Shown: positions 41,867 to 52,660, numbered from the stretch's first letter. The stretch: DNA of 64,000 nt from Oscillatoriales cyanobacterium SM2_2_1 (GCA_012031145.1 JAAUUH010000001.1:25461-89460); one strand, 5' to 3'. Numbers and translations: made by a program. Notes: generated by a model from the sequence alone, not told the origin.

Positions 41867-42275
41867 GCCCCAGCCCCTCTATCCCTTGCTCCATCATACC
41901 GTTGTTCCCCAATTCTGAAAAATCCCCATCCCAAGGGAGGACTTGCAAGGGCTCCCCCATCTCCTCCCCCCGCTGGAGTGCCGCCAGTAGCGCCGCCGCT
42001 GATCGCACGAGTCTCGCCGTATCCACCCCCCCATACTCCGGCTGATAGAGTCGGAGCCGACTGATCCCCTCCCCCAGCAAAATCATCGCCCCACGGACGT
42101 TGTGGCGATCGCGATGGTGCAGCGCCACTGCCACCTGCAACAGCCCCTGATAAAAGTTTCGATCCGTCATCAGCGCCTCATTCCAGAGCGCCTCTAGGCT
42201 ATCGTGACAGGCATAGTAGTCACCCCGATTAAATTGGGCGATCGCCGCAGCCAAGGCCAGTTCAGGGTCATCCAT
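41808..42275 (-). CDS. DUF309 family protein
   Basis: LALAAAIAQFNRGDYYACHDSLEALWNEALMTDRNFYQGLLQVAVALHHRDRHNVRGAMILLGEGISRL. Confidence 0.85.
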   Translation of the reverse strand: MDDPELALAAAIAQFNRGDYYACHDSLEALWNEALMTDRNFYQGLLQVAVALHHRDRHNVRGAMILLGEGISRLRLYQPEYGGVDTARLVRSAAALLAALQRGEEMGEPLQVLPWDGDFSELGNNGMMEQGIEGLGHESHGVLGDFGGVNATGGR

Positions 42276-42387
42276 TGTTACTGAATATTAAATGTAACTG
42301 AATATTAAAAATCACCCATTTAACCCCAAGCCCTCCTAGGGCAAATGTTAACATCCAGTAAACTTTCAGCCTAGTGGAGCAGTTCTT

Positions 42388-43608
42388 TTGACCTTACGAG
42401 TTGCTGTTGTCGGTGGCGGGCCCGCTGGTTCCTGTGCGGCGGAAACCCTTGCCAAAGCTGGGATCGAAACCTATCTTTTTGAACGCAAGTTAGATAATGC
42501 CAAACCATGTGGTGGGGCCATCCCTCTGTGCATGGTGTCTGAGTTTGAGCTGCCCCCAGATATTATTGACCGACGGGTGCGGCAGATGAAAATGATTTCC
42601 CCTAGCAATGTGGAAGTTGATATTCATCTCGATAATACCGAGGAGTACATTGGTATGTGCCGTCGGGAGATCCTCGACGGCTTCTTACGTCAGCGAGCCG
42701 CTTGCTTAGGAACCAATCTCATCAACGGTCGGGTGCTGGATATCAAAATCACCAACAACGGTGACCAGCCCTACCAAATCACCTACTCTGACTTTGCTGG
42801 AGGCACCTCCGAAGGCACCCTCAAAACCCTCGAAGTTGACCTCATTGTTGGAGCCGATGGTGCTAACTCAGTGGTGGCCAAAGCCATGGACGCCGGTGAT
42901 TACAACTATGCGATCGCCTTCCAAGAGCGGATTCGCATCCCCGCTGACAAGATGAAGTACTACGAAGACCGGGCAGAGATGTATGTGGGCAAGGATGTTT
43001 CCCCCGACTTCTACGCCTGGGTGTTTCCTAAGTATGACCATGTGGCAGTGGGAACTGGCACCATGCACCGCAACCAAAAGCAGATTAAGCAGCTGCAAGC
43101 TGGAATCCGGGAGCGGGCTCGGGAGCGTATTGCTGGGGGCGAAGTGATCAAAGTTGAAGCCCATCCCATCCCCGAGCATCCTCGCCCCCGTCGTGTGGTG
43201 GGTCGGATCGCTTTGGTGGGAGACGCCGCAGGCTACGTCACTAAATCGAGCGGTGAAGGGATTTACTTTGCCGCTAAGTCCGGCAGAATGTGCGCCGAAA
43301 CCATTGTGGCCACCTCCGATAACGGTCACCGAATTCCTACCAGCGCCGATCTTAAAACCTACATTCGCCAGTGGGATCGCACCTACGGGCTCACCTATAC
43401 GGTGCTGGATATTCTGCAACGGGTGTTCTACAGCTCCGATGCTGCTCGGGAAGCCTTTGTGGAAATGTGTGGTGATCGCGATGTTCAAAAATTAACCTTT
43501 GACAGCTACCTCTACAAAACTGTGGTGCCTGCCAACCCCTTGGTTCAGCTCAAGATCACTGCCAAAACCATTGGCAGTCTGCTGCGGGGCAGCGCCCTCG
43601 CTCCCTAG
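42388..43608 (+). CDS. chlP: Geranylgeranyl reductase (TTG start)
   Basis: 406 aa; LRVAVVGGGPAGSCAAETLAKAGIETYLFERKLDNAKPCGGAIPLCM...VGRIALVGDAAGYVTKSSGEGIYFAAKSG. Confidence 0.96.
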   Translation: MTLRVAVVGGGPAGSCAAETLAKAGIETYLFERKLDNAKPCGGAIPLCMVSEFELPPDIIDRRVRQMKMISPSNVEVDIHLDNTEEYIGMCRREILDGFLRQRAACLGTNLINGRVLDIKITNNGDQPYQITYSDFAGGTSEGTLKTLEVDLIVGADGANSVVAKAMDAGDYNYAIAFQERIRIPADKMKYYEDRAEMYVGKDVSPDFYAWVFPKYDHVAVGTGTMHRNQKQIKQLQAGIRERARERIAGGEVIKVEAHPIPEHPRPRRVVGRIALVGDAAGYVTKSSGEGIYFAAKSGRMCAETIVATSDNGHRIPTSADLKTYIRQWDRTYGLTYTVLDILQRVFYSSDAAREAFVEMCGDRDVQKLTFDSYLYKTVVPANPLVQLKITAKTIGSLLRGSALAP

Positions 43609-43693
43609 CAGTCAAATTCTTTCCACTCCTAGGGGATTCCCCAATTAGGGCAGATGAAAAGTAGCTAAAATCAAAAAAAACTAAAATTATAAA

Positions 43694-43718
43694 AGCGGGG
43701 GTGAATATCGCCCCCGCT
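43694..43718. terminator. Bidirectional terminator-like hairpin between convergent chlP and HLIP genes
   Basis: AGCGGGGG-TGAATATCG-CCCCCGCT with flanking A/T runs. Confidence 0.75.
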
Positions 43719-43782
43719 TAATTGCTAGATAACTACTTTGGTTTCAGCAAGTTATGACTTCAGTAAAAAATCTAACTGAAGA

Positions 43783-43932
43783 TTAGAACAAGCCGATTTG
43801 GGAAAGGATGCCTTGTCCAGTGATGAACTCAGTGGCAAGTCCGATCACAAAACCAAGCATTGCCAAGCGACCATTCCAAGTTTCAGCAAAGGTGTTGAAG
43901 CCAAACTTTGGCTCTTGATTGGTAGATTCCAT
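43783..43932 (-). CDS. High-light-inducible / small CAB-like protein (49 aa), absent from ORF track
   Basis: Manual translation MESTNQEPKFGFNTFAETWNGRLAMLGFVIGLATEFITGQGILSQIGLF*; chlorophyll-binding motif E-x-x-NGRLAM. Confidence 0.95.
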   Translation of the reverse strand: MESTNQEPKFGFNTFAETWNGRLAMLGFVIGLATEFITGQGILSQIGLF

Positions 43933-44026
43933 GATTGCACTCCGTAGGTGTTAAGAACTTTAACGTAAGTGCATAATAATTTAATAAATCTGCACCTACT
44001 ATCCGGCTACGGGTAGATTAACGCCT

Positions 44027-44977
44027 CTATTCAACTATGGCTAGGGGGCGATCGCTCCGGTAATAGCGCTGCCAACGCCACGACTTGCCTTCCTCAATCA
44101 CCGGGGCGACCACATGGGCATCAACGGTATTCAGACCAATTTCACGAATGATCAGTTCTAGGGCGCGATCGCCATTTAAATCCTCCGCCCCCGCCAAAAC
44201 ATAACTCACAATACTGTCATTCAGGTAGGCCAGCGCCCGGGTGTGGGTCAGGATCGGCTCTGCTATCCAACCCGTCTCTATCCGCCGCAGCAGAAGCAAA
44301 ATACTGTATTCTTGCCGCTCAAGAACGGAGCGGCTAAGAAATTTTTGCCACTCGGCTTCATTGGTGCCAATAGGTCGGAGGGGGTTATCCAACCGTAAGC
44401 CAGCCACCATTTCCGACTGACCATCGAGATCAATATCCACACAAACCAAGGAGGCGATCGCTGCTTGGTTGAGCCACTGTGGTCTCGCCCCAAGGGCAGC
44501 AAAGTAACGTCTCCCCTGCTGGAGAATCAGGGGCTGAATCATCGGTGGGCAGGTGTATTGATAGGTGACGCTATGGCTGGGGGCAGTTCCCTTAGGAACA
44601 ATCACCAAGTTCTCCATTCGTCGTAGCGCCTGGGGTAACAGTTCGGGCTGGGACTGCTCCACCCGGAAAATCGTGATTGCCCCCAAAATGTCGGAGTTGC
44701 CCAGATCGGTGGTTTGGAAAGAAGCCAATACCTTACCAAACTGAATAATCTCAAATTCTCCTTGTTTGGGCAGGGACTGCACCACTCGCCCCAATGTGCC
44801 CTCCTGGGTGACCAGATCCCGGGGCGTGATCGCTTCTAGGGTTTTACCATTGGGGGCAACCTGTACCATCAGAAAGGTGGGCTTCGGCTGTACCACCTCC
44901 GGTTTACCCACAGGGGCACAGGCCGCCAGCAGAGTTAAAGCCCACCAGTGCCTCCTCAACGCTTGTCCATATCCCAT
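44027..44977 (-). CDS. Hypothetical lipoprotein
   Basis: MGYGQALRRHWWALTLLAACAPVG lipobox; likely start 44977 inside ORF 44027..45028. Confidence 0.7.
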   Translation of the reverse strand: MGYGQALRRHWWALTLLAACAPVGKPEVVQPKPTFLMVQVAPNGKTLEAITPRDLVTQEGTLGRVVQSLPKQGEFEIIQFGKVLASFQTTDLGNSDILGAITIFRVEQSQPELLPQALRRMENLVIVPKGTAPSHSVTYQYTCPPMIQPLILQQGRRYFAALGARPQWLNQAAIASLVCVDIDLDGQSEMVAGLRLDNPLRPIGTNEAEWQKFLSRSVLERQEYSILLLLRRIETGWIAEPILTHTRALAYLNDSIVSYVLAGAEDLNGDRALELIIREIGLNTVDAHVVAPVIEEGKSWRWQRYYRSDRPLAIVE

Positions 44978-45276
44978 GGCAACTCCACTGGACGACCACG
45001 GAACACCTTGGCCATAAGCCAAACACACACTACCACGTACATCATGCCAAAGGTGCCCTTAGCCAAGCCATCGGTGAACTCCGTAAGGGGCAACCCATCC
45101 ACTGCTGCCACACTGGTCAGCCAAGCCAACATCAAGGCGATCGCCACTTTGTTAGTGTTCTTTGTTTGGCGATCACACCGCTGCCGCAAAAGCCCCAGCA
45201 CGGCTGGCACCAGTCCAAATACAGGCACTAGGGACAGGTACTGCTGCAACCGCCCCTCCGAGCGTCGCCCCATCAC
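44956..45276 (-). CDS. Hypothetical small membrane protein
   Basis: 106 aa; LSLVPVFGLVPAVLGLLRQR...FGMMYVVVCVWLMAKVF. Confidence 0.65.
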   Translation of the reverse strand: MMGRRSEGRLQQYLSLVPVFGLVPAVLGLLRQRCDRQTKNTNKVAIALMLAWLTSVAAVDGLPLTEFTDGLAKGTFGMMYVVVCVWLMAKVFRGRPVELPWDMDKR

Positions 45277-45969
45277 CTAGGCCGTAACCAATTCGGACTT
45301 GCGGCTATGACGAATGTCGGCGATCGCCTGGGCATAGTCCACCGCCTTAAAGACCGCTGAACCCGCCACAATAGCATTGGCACCAGCCTCCAGCACCTGC
45401 CACGTGTTGTTCGCCTTCAACCCCCCATCTACTTCAATCCAGGGATCTAGGCCGCGATCGTGACACATTTGCCGTAACTGGCGAATTTTGGGCAGCACTT
45501 GGGGAATGAAGCTCTGTCCACCAAAACCAGGGTTGACGCTCATAATTAGCACCAAGTCGCATAGTTCCAAAACATGTTCAATTAATGACAATGGCGATGA
45601 GGGGTTCAAGGATACCCCCGCCATTTTGCCTAGTTCCTTAATCTGTCCCAAATTACGGTGGAGATGGGGACAGGCATTGTGTTCGGCGTGCACCGTGATC
45701 ACATCGGCTCCAGCACGAGCAAAATCCGGCACATATCTCTCTGGCTCCACAATCATCAAATGCACGTCAAGGGGCTTGGTCGTGACGGGACGAATCGCCT
45801 CAACCACCAGTGGCCCAATTGTAATATTGGGCACAAATCGACCATCCATGACATCCACATGGATCCAGTCTGCCCCAGCCACATCCACAGCGCGGATCTC
45901 ATCACCAAGACGACTGAAATCAGCGGATAGGATTGAAGGAGCAATGACGGTTGATTTTGGGGCAGACAT
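45277..45969 (-). CDS. rpe: Ribulose-phosphate 3-epimerase
   Basis: [67 protein letters not shown]; likely start 45969. Confidence 0.97.
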   Translation of the reverse strand: MSAPKSTVIAPSILSADFSRLGDEIRAVDVAGADWIHVDVMDGRFVPNITIGPLVVEAIRPVTTKPLDVHLMIVEPERYVPDFARAGADVITVHAEHNACPHLHRNLGQIKELGKMAGVSLNPSSPLSLIEHVLELCDLVLIMSVNPGFGGQSFIPQVLPKIRQLRQMCHDRGLDPWIEVDGGLKANNTWQVLEAGANAIVAGSAVFKAVDYAQAIADIRHSRKSELVTA

Positions 45970-46200
45970 GGAATTTTTTGGGGGCAGCTTTACTTGTTTT
46001 ATTCTACGAAAAAGTGCTCCCACTTCACCCCCCAAACCGTACCAACCGGATCGCTACGATCTGTAAATTTTTATTAATTTCTTAGCAGTTCCTGCGACTC
46101 CCAGTTCAAGAATCATCGTCCTATTTCCGTTAACGTCAGCCATCGCCAGCCCAGTAAATCATTAATTTTCATTAAAATCCATCCACAATCCGCCTAAGCC

Positions 46201-46440
<240 letters not shown>

Positions 46441-46529
46441 CTAGAATAGAAATCCTAGACGGTAAGGCAATTTGACTTTGACGATGGCGGTGCTATAGTG
46501 GCAGTCCAAACCTACCGACTTGGTTTTTT

Positions 46530-47669
46530 ATGCGGTTCACCTGCTCCCAGAGCCTATTGATCGCCCAGCTAGCTTTTGTTAGTCGAGCTGTGTCGTCCCG
46601 CCCGACGCACCCGATTTTGGCAAATATTCGCCTAGAAGCCGATGGCGATCGCCAGGAGATAGAGCTCGTTGCCTATGATTTGAGTCTGGGGATCCGGGTG
46701 CGGGTGGCGGCGGAGGTGAATGAGGCGGGTGTTTTGACCCTGCCGGCAAAGTTGTTGAACGATATTGTGGCTAAGCTGCCGGCAGCGGATGTGACGGTCT
46801 CGGTGGAGCGAAACTCTCAGACAGCAATTCTCACCTGTGGTGCCGGGCGTTACCAGGTCTATGGCTTAACGGCTGAGGAGTTTCCCGCTTTACCCCAGGT
46901 GGATGGAACCAGTCAGAGGGTGTATTTGCCGGTTGAGGCAGTGCTAGAGGGTCTGAATGCGTCACTGTTTGCCTCGGCTACCGATGAAACAAAACGAATT
47001 TTGACAGGTGTCCATGTGACAGGTTCGGCAACGGCCATGGAATTTGCTGCTACCGATGGACATCGTTTGTCCGTGGCGGAAGTGGTGTTATTGGATGAGG
47101 CTGTGGGAGCAGCTCCCTTTGCTTTGACGGTCACGATTCCGGCTCGAGCGCTGCGGGAATTGGAGCGAATGCTAGCCCAGCAAACGGAGCAGGTGATTGC
47201 TGTGATGTTTGATCAGGTGCACATCATTTTTCAGAGCGCCCAGCAGACCTTGATTTCTCGACTCTTGGATGGAGCTTATCCCAACTATCGACAGTTGTTG
47301 CCAACCAAATTTGAGCGGCAGTTATCCCTTGATCGTAAGAGTCTGATTGCATCCCTGGAACGGATTGCGGTTTTAGCAGATCAGCGAAATCAAATTGTGA
47401 AGCTATCCATCAGCCAAGCGCAGCAGGAAGTGGCTTTGACGGTAGAGGCTCCAGAGGTGGCGACGGGTCGCGAGTTGTTAACAGCGCAGGTGTCTGGTGA
47501 GGATTTGCAGATTGCCTTCAATATTCGCTACTTGTTGGACGGATTGAAATCCATGGCAGCGAGTGAGGTGCGACTTTGTGCCAATCAGGCCAATCAGCCG
47601 GTGGTGCTGCAGCCGATTAGTGAGCAGAAAGCAACCTATTTGATTATGCCGGTGCAAATCCGGGATTAG
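46530..47669 (+). CDS. dnaN: DNA polymerase III subunit beta (sliding clamp)
   Basis: MRFTCSQSLLIAQLAFVSRAVSSRPTHPILANIRLEADG...ATDGHRLSVAEV...LLDGAYPNYRQLLPTKFE...YLIMPVQIRD. Confidence 0.97.
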   Translation: MRFTCSQSLLIAQLAFVSRAVSSRPTHPILANIRLEADGDRQEIELVAYDLSLGIRVRVAAEVNEAGVLTLPAKLLNDIVAKLPAADVTVSVERNSQTAILTCGAGRYQVYGLTAEEFPALPQVDGTSQRVYLPVEAVLEGLNASLFASATDETKRILTGVHVTGSATAMEFAATDGHRLSVAEVVLLDEAVGAAPFALTVTIPARALRELERMLAQQTEQVIAVMFDQVHIIFQSAQQTLISRLLDGAYPNYRQLLPTKFERQLSLDRKSLIASLERIAVLADQRNQIVKLSISQAQQEVALTVEAPEVATGRELLTAQVSGEDLQIAFNIRYLLDGLKSMAASEVRLCANQANQPVVLQPISEQKATYLIMPVQIRD

Positions 47670-48023
47670 GCAGCAGTTGATTGAGCTTGGAGTGGAATCC
47701 ATGCTATGCCTCCAGCCCCACTGGGGACTGCGATCATTCAGTTGTCACAGGTGTTCACGGTGAGAGGTTTAGCCCCTAGGCCGTAAAATTTGCCGGCCCG
47801 GTTCCGCAAGGCTTGTGGCTTGAATTGATGACATGCTCTAGGGCTTGGGGATCTCTAGCTGAATGGCTTGATCAAGCCAATGCCGATTCTTTTGATCCTT
47901 ACAAGAACATCGCTGCCTTGGGGGGTGGAAAGATCGGAGTTTATTGGTCTTCAGCTTTTCGGGTTACCCAGAATTTGGGGGGTAGATAGAAATCTTAGGT
48001 GTCATCTGAGCACCGATTGATCC

Positions 48024-49412
48024 TCAGTGGAAATTGATTTCGCAGGATGGAATGGTAGTTGGCCCACCCAGTTGTAGTTCAATCGTGCGGCTGAGATAGG
48101 ACGTCCAATGGGTAGCCGCGCTGAGGTCTTGGGCTTCGACCATTACCCGGATCACTGGCTCGGTACCGGAGGCACGAACGAGGATGCGACCCTGATCTCC
48201 TAGGGCGGCGATCGCCCGATCAATGGCGCTTCGGACAAGGTCGTTATCCTGCCAGTGGCGGCGGTGCTCACGGTCAGGAACGGGGACGTTGTGTAGCAGT
48301 TGGGGGAAGGCTTGGAAGCTTTGGGCTACCAGCTCATGGAGGGGCGATCGGCGACGCACAAGGGCAGCTAGGTGAAGAGCGGTGAGCAGTCCGTCACCAC
48401 TGATGCCATAGTGGCGGCAGAGAATGTGTCCCGACTGTTCGCCACCGAGCATGGCTCCCCGCTTCAGCATTTCACCATGAACATATTGGTCGCCCACGGC
48501 GGTGCGAATAAAGGTGCCGTTCAGCTTTTGCCAGGCTTTTTCAAATCCCAGATTGGCCATAACCGTGGTGATGAGAGCGCTTTCAGGGAGTTGCTGGTGA
48601 TTTAATAGGTCTTGCCCCCATAGGTACAGGAGATGGTCGCCGTTGACCGCTTGACCGGTATGGTCAACGGCGAGGACGCGATCAGCATCACCATCGAAGG
48701 CAAAACCAAGGTCGGCACCGGTGGCCAGCACCGCAGCTTGCAGGGGTTCCAGATGGGTGGAGCCACACTGGACATTAATGCGATCGCCCCGGGGTTGGTC
48801 ATGGAGCAGGGTGAGGTGGGCTCCGAGGGCTTGAAACACTGAGGGGGCACAACGGGTAGCTGAACCCCATGCCAAATCAAGAACGAGATGCAGTCCGCCG
48901 AGACCATCGGTGAGGGGTTGGATGAGGGACTGTTCGTAGGTGGCAACCAAGTCCGGTTTGGGAAGAATGTTACCCCAGGGGGTGGTGTGTCCGGGGAAGG
49001 GGTGGCTGAGGTGTGCCTCAATCGCCTGTTGCCAAGGGTCAGGCAGTTTGTGTCCTCGGGCGTCGAAGATTTTAATGCCGTTATCGGCAGGGGGGTTATG
49101 GCTGGCAGAAATCATTAAACCACCGGCCAACTCTGGCTGATGGGCGCACAGGTAGGAGATTGCTGGGGTGGGACACAATCCCAGTTGCCAGACATCCCAG
49201 CCAGCAGCGGTGAGACCAGCGGCGATCGCCGCTGTCAGCATAGCACCCGAGGTGCGTGTGTCTTGACCCATAAGAATGGCACTACCCGCTGCCCCCTGTT
49301 GACGTAGGATTTCACCGGTGCTGTACCCCACTTGGAGCGCTAATTCAGGGGTTAAAAAACTGCCCACCTGTCCGCGAATGCCATCGGTGCCAAATAATTT
49401 GTTACTGCCCAT
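48024..49412 (-). CDS. glmM: Phosphoglucosamine mutase
   Basis: KLFGTDGIRGQVGSFLTPELALQVG, GLMISASHNPPADNGIKIF active-site Ser, FAFDGDADRVLAVD, VRASGTEPVIRVMVEA; likely start 49412. Confidence 0.95.
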   Translation of the reverse strand: MGSNKLFGTDGIRGQVGSFLTPELALQVGYSTGEILRQQGAAGSAILMGQDTRTSGAMLTAAIAAGLTAAGWDVWQLGLCPTPAISYLCAHQPELAGGLMISASHNPPADNGIKIFDARGHKLPDPWQQAIEAHLSHPFPGHTTPWGNILPKPDLVATYEQSLIQPLTDGLGGLHLVLDLAWGSATRCAPSVFQALGAHLTLLHDQPRGDRINVQCGSTHLEPLQAAVLATGADLGFAFDGDADRVLAVDHTGQAVNGDHLLYLWGQDLLNHQQLPESALITTVMANLGFEKAWQKLNGTFIRTAVGDQYVHGEMLKRGAMLGGEQSGHILCRHYGISGDGLLTALHLAALVRRRSPLHELVAQSFQAFPQLLHNVPVPDREHRRHWQDNDLVRSAIDRAIAALGDQGRILVRASGTEPVIRVMVEAQDLSAATHWTSYLSRTIELQLGGPTTIPSCEINFH

Positions 49413-49445
49413 GGGCGCGCTACACTCCAAACCACGCCTTTCATT

Positions 49446-51148
49446 TCACGGGAGTAGGGGTGTTCTGTCAAGGGCGATCGGCATTCGCCAACCCGAGCCA
49501 AAGGCCCGCTCCGTAATTTTGAGGCCGGGGGGAGCTTGGCGACGCTTAAACTCGGCAATTTTAACGAGGCGCAGCACCCGATCAATCGTGCTGGGGGCAA
49601 AACCCAGGGCAATCAGGTCGCTTCGGGAGGCATGGCGATGGATGTGATGCTCCAGAATTTGATCGAGGGTGTCATAGTCAGGGAGAGAGTCTTGGTCGAG
49701 CTGGTCGGGGCGAAGTTCGGCGCTGGGTGGCTTGGTGAGGATGGATGTCGGGATCTGCGGGCGATCGCGATTGAGCCAGTGGCAGAGGCGGTAGACCATA
49801 GTTTTGGGGACATCGGCAATGACAGACAGCCCCCCATTCATATCGCCGTAGAGGGTGCAATAACCAACGGACAGTTCTGATTTGTTGCCGGTAGAGAGCA
49901 ACAGATAGCCAAACTTATTGGACAGGGCCATGAGGAGGCTGCCGCGGATGCGCGATTGGAGATTTTCTTCGGTGGTGTCGGGGGGGCGATCGCCAAAAAT
50001 TGACTCCAAACCATGCTCAAAAGCTGCCATATCGGCGCGATGGGAATGATTTGGGTGGCAATGGCTAGGTTTTCCGCAAGGGCCAGGGCATCGGTGATGG
50101 AGTGTTCCGAGCTGTAGGGAGACGGCATCAAAACGGCTAGGACATGTTCCGAACCCAGGGCAGCCGTGGCGATCGCCGCTACTAAAGCCGAATCAATCCC
50201 CCCACTCAGTCCCAGGACAGCTTGTCGAAAGCCGCATTTGTGGGCGTAGTCGCGCACTCCAAGGACAAGGGCAGCCCAGACTTCGGCCTCCGGGGTGTCA
50301 GGAAGGGAGGAGCTCTGGTTGTCCGTAAAAGAGATGAGGTCTTGCTGCTCGGTATTGTAGGTAACCAAACAGGTATCGGGGGCGGCCATGGCAGCAACTC
50401 CGAGCAGGGTTCCGGTGCGGGCCCAAGCCATGCTGCGGCCGTCAAAAATCAAATCATCATTCGCCCCCACCTGATTGACGTAAAGTAGGGGCAATCCATG
50501 GGTAAGAACATTGTGACGCAGTACATTCTGCCGAAGTTGATGTTTGCCCACCGCAAAGGGGGATGCCGATAGGTTAATCAAAAGGTCTACGGAAGCCGCC
50601 GCTAGGTTAGCCACCGGGTTATCGGCATAGCTGCGCTGTCCCCAAAAGTGTTCGTCATTCCAGATATCTTCGCAAATGGTAATACCCAGCCGCAGAGGCT
50701 GCCCCCCATCTAGGTGCAGCTCCAAAATGTTGGTGCCATGCCCCGGTGCAAAATAGCGATCTTCATCGAAAACGTCATAGGTGGGCAGGAGCTGCTTGTG
50801 GAATATCTGATGTATCCGTCCCCCGAAAAGGTACGCTGCACTGTTGTAAAGGGGTTTCTCGCCGTTTTGGGCCGCTTGGTGGTTGCGCTCAACGGTGCCC
50901 ACCAGCACGCCAATGCGGGGCGGTAGTTTTTTCGCTAGTACCTTGAGGGCGATCGCCTGTTCCTCAATAAATGTGGCTTCCATCAGCAGATCCCGAGGAG
51001 GATAGCCGCACAGGGACAACTCCGGCGTGATCATTAGCATGACCCCTTGGTGGGACATAGCCTCGGCGATCGCCAAAATCTTGCCTGCGTTCCCCGCCAG
51101 ATCACCAATGGTGGGATTAATTTGGGCGATGCCAAAGATAACGTTCAT
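49446..51148 (-). CDS. nadE: Glutamine-dependent NAD+ synthetase, apparent 1-nt deletion near 50025-50040
   Basis: MNVIFGIAQINPTIGDLAGNAGKI nitrilase domain; LGLSGGIDSALVAAIA PP-loop; IIPIAPI joins MAAFEHGLESIFG...RGSLLMALSNKFGYLLLSTGNKSE in another frame. Confidence 0.95.
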
Positions 51149-51588
51149 CGGCCTTCCGGGACAGAAATGGGAGTGCAGCGGCCCTGACACCGTTGGGCGG
51201 AGAGGATTTCTAGATTCGGCCGCCCCGTCCATCCCAGCCGTCGTGTTGCCCACAGTCCGTAGACCCAATCGGCCAGTTGGCGAACTCCCGGCCAGGCAGT
51301 CCAGCCATAGACCCATCCCAGTCCTATAGCTTTGTAGACTTGGCGAAACACCGCCATATCCCTGAGCACCGTGCCATCGGGTAACAGACCATGGATGCGG
51401 CTCATCGCCGTTATGTAGTCAATGCCGCCGTGCAGTGTGGGATCGTAGCTGGGGTCGGCGATATTCACAAACCAGATGGCCCCGCGATCGCGCCCCTGCA
51501 AAAACTGCACCTCCTTGAGGCACAAAGGACAGTCCCCATCGTAGAGCAGTTTAAATTTCCAATTATCCACGGCTACGCTTTTGGTCAA
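51145..51588 (-). CDS. DCC-family thiol-disulfide oxidoreductase-like (DUF393)
   Basis: FKLLYDGDCPLCLKEVQFLQGRDRGAIWFVNIADPSYDP. Confidence 0.88.
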   Translation of the reverse strand: MTKSVAVDNWKFKLLYDGDCPLCLKEVQFLQGRDRGAIWFVNIADPSYDPTLHGGIDYITAMSRIHGLLPDGTVLRDMAVFRQVYKAIGLGWVYGWTAWPGVRQLADWVYGLWATRRLGWTGRPNLEILSAQRCQGRCTPISVPEGR

Positions 51589-51910
51589 AGTTAGTATGTA
51601 GACTCCATCTTAACGGATGTCATGAAGGGCGCGCCTATTCCGGGTGATGCCATGGTTAGACGTCGGATGGGCCAGGGATTGACCGCGATACGTCTTGCCC
51701 ATCACCTCAGGAAGGTTGGGGAATTGATCGTTCAGGGCAGGTTGCTATTCCCAACGATGGGTCGGGGCAGTGCAGCAGACTTCATGATGATTGATGATGA
51801 TTGCGGGCAACTGAAATCCAAAGTAAGCCCCATCTCCGAACCGCCTTGCAGTTCCTGGGGGGAAGCACAGGACATAGCTTGGACACCATGATTGAAACGA
51901 TAGCGTTGCT

Positions 51911-52660
51911 TTAGCGTTGAGAATGGAACAGGTGGAAGCGCTCTAGGCATCGGGCGATCGCCTCGGGGAGTTGGCGGTGAAGTTCTTGGGGCGATCGGGA
52001 CCAAAGGCGCTGGCTAGGGGGGACATCGAAGGGAAAGCCTTCCCCGGCATCAGCAGTTGGGTCAATTAGTAAAACCTGTTCCGCCCGCTTGCAGTAAAGC
52101 GCATAGCCGACTTCGACACACACCTGGGGGCTGAGCAGATTCCCGACCGTACTGACATCTGCCACAAATAACAGACATTTTCGTAAGTGGGTCATGGCAC
52201 TACTCCGCAGCTTTAGGGGTTCGGTGGTGGATCGGGGTGCTAAAACCAAAGTTAGGGGTAGGCGGGATTGGCTATTGAGTTGGGACGTCGCCTCGATCAG
52301 GGCTTGGTGAATGGTCTGGCTTGTTTCTGGACGCTGCACCTGATGACTAAAATAAATGGTTGGCTCCAGGCTAGAAAGCATCTCAATTTTGGTGAAGTAA
52401 ATTTCGTGGCTAATTAGATCAATATTGGCGATCGCATAGCTGCCGCTGCCCTCAACATAAAACTCCACCACCTCCCCCGCCAAGTACCGCTGAAACCACT
52501 CCGAGTCCTGTACCGCCGCGCTTTCATCTAAAAAATCCGCCCGCAGTGCGGACTTGAGTAAGCTATTTTTAGCTAAGCGCAGGTCATGGGGGCGCTGTAC
52601 TAATGATCGCAATGGTTCATAGTGGGGCACATACCACGCCTTGAGGGGAATGATCGCCAT
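51911..52660 (-). CDS. Hypothetical protein with a possible C-terminal TIR/nucleoside-deoxyribosyltransferase-like segment
   Basis: 249 aa; LRKCLLFVADVSTVGNLLSPQVCVEVGYALYCKRAEQVLLI resembles the conserved-Glu helix plus beta-strand of TIR_2/NDT folds. Confidence 0.6.
   Translation of the reverse strand: MAIIPLKAWYVPHYEPLRSLVQRPHDLRLAKNSLLKSALRADFLDESAAVQDSEWFQRYLAGEVVEFYVEGSGSYAIANIDLISHEIYFTKIEMLSSLEPTIYFSHQVQRPETSQTIHQALIEATSQLNSQSRLPLTLVLAPRSTTEPLKLRSSAMTHLRKCLLFVADVSTVGNLLSPQVCVEVGYALYCKRAEQVLLIDPTADAGEGFPFDVPPSQRLWSRSPQELHRQLPEAIARCLERFHLFHSQR

Noticed and set aside
42868-43488. 206-aa minus-strand ORF
   Set aside because: Entirely antisense to chlP; no recognisable domain.
49838-50030. 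Two overlapping ORFs taken as two separate NAD synthetase genes
   Set aside because: They are complementary N- and C-terminal parts of one NadE joined by a 1-nt frame change.
51622-51891. 89-aa ORF in the gap between the DCC-family gene and the 51911 gene
   Set aside because: Composition and sequence not protein-like, no motif, and only a weak start context; left unannotated.
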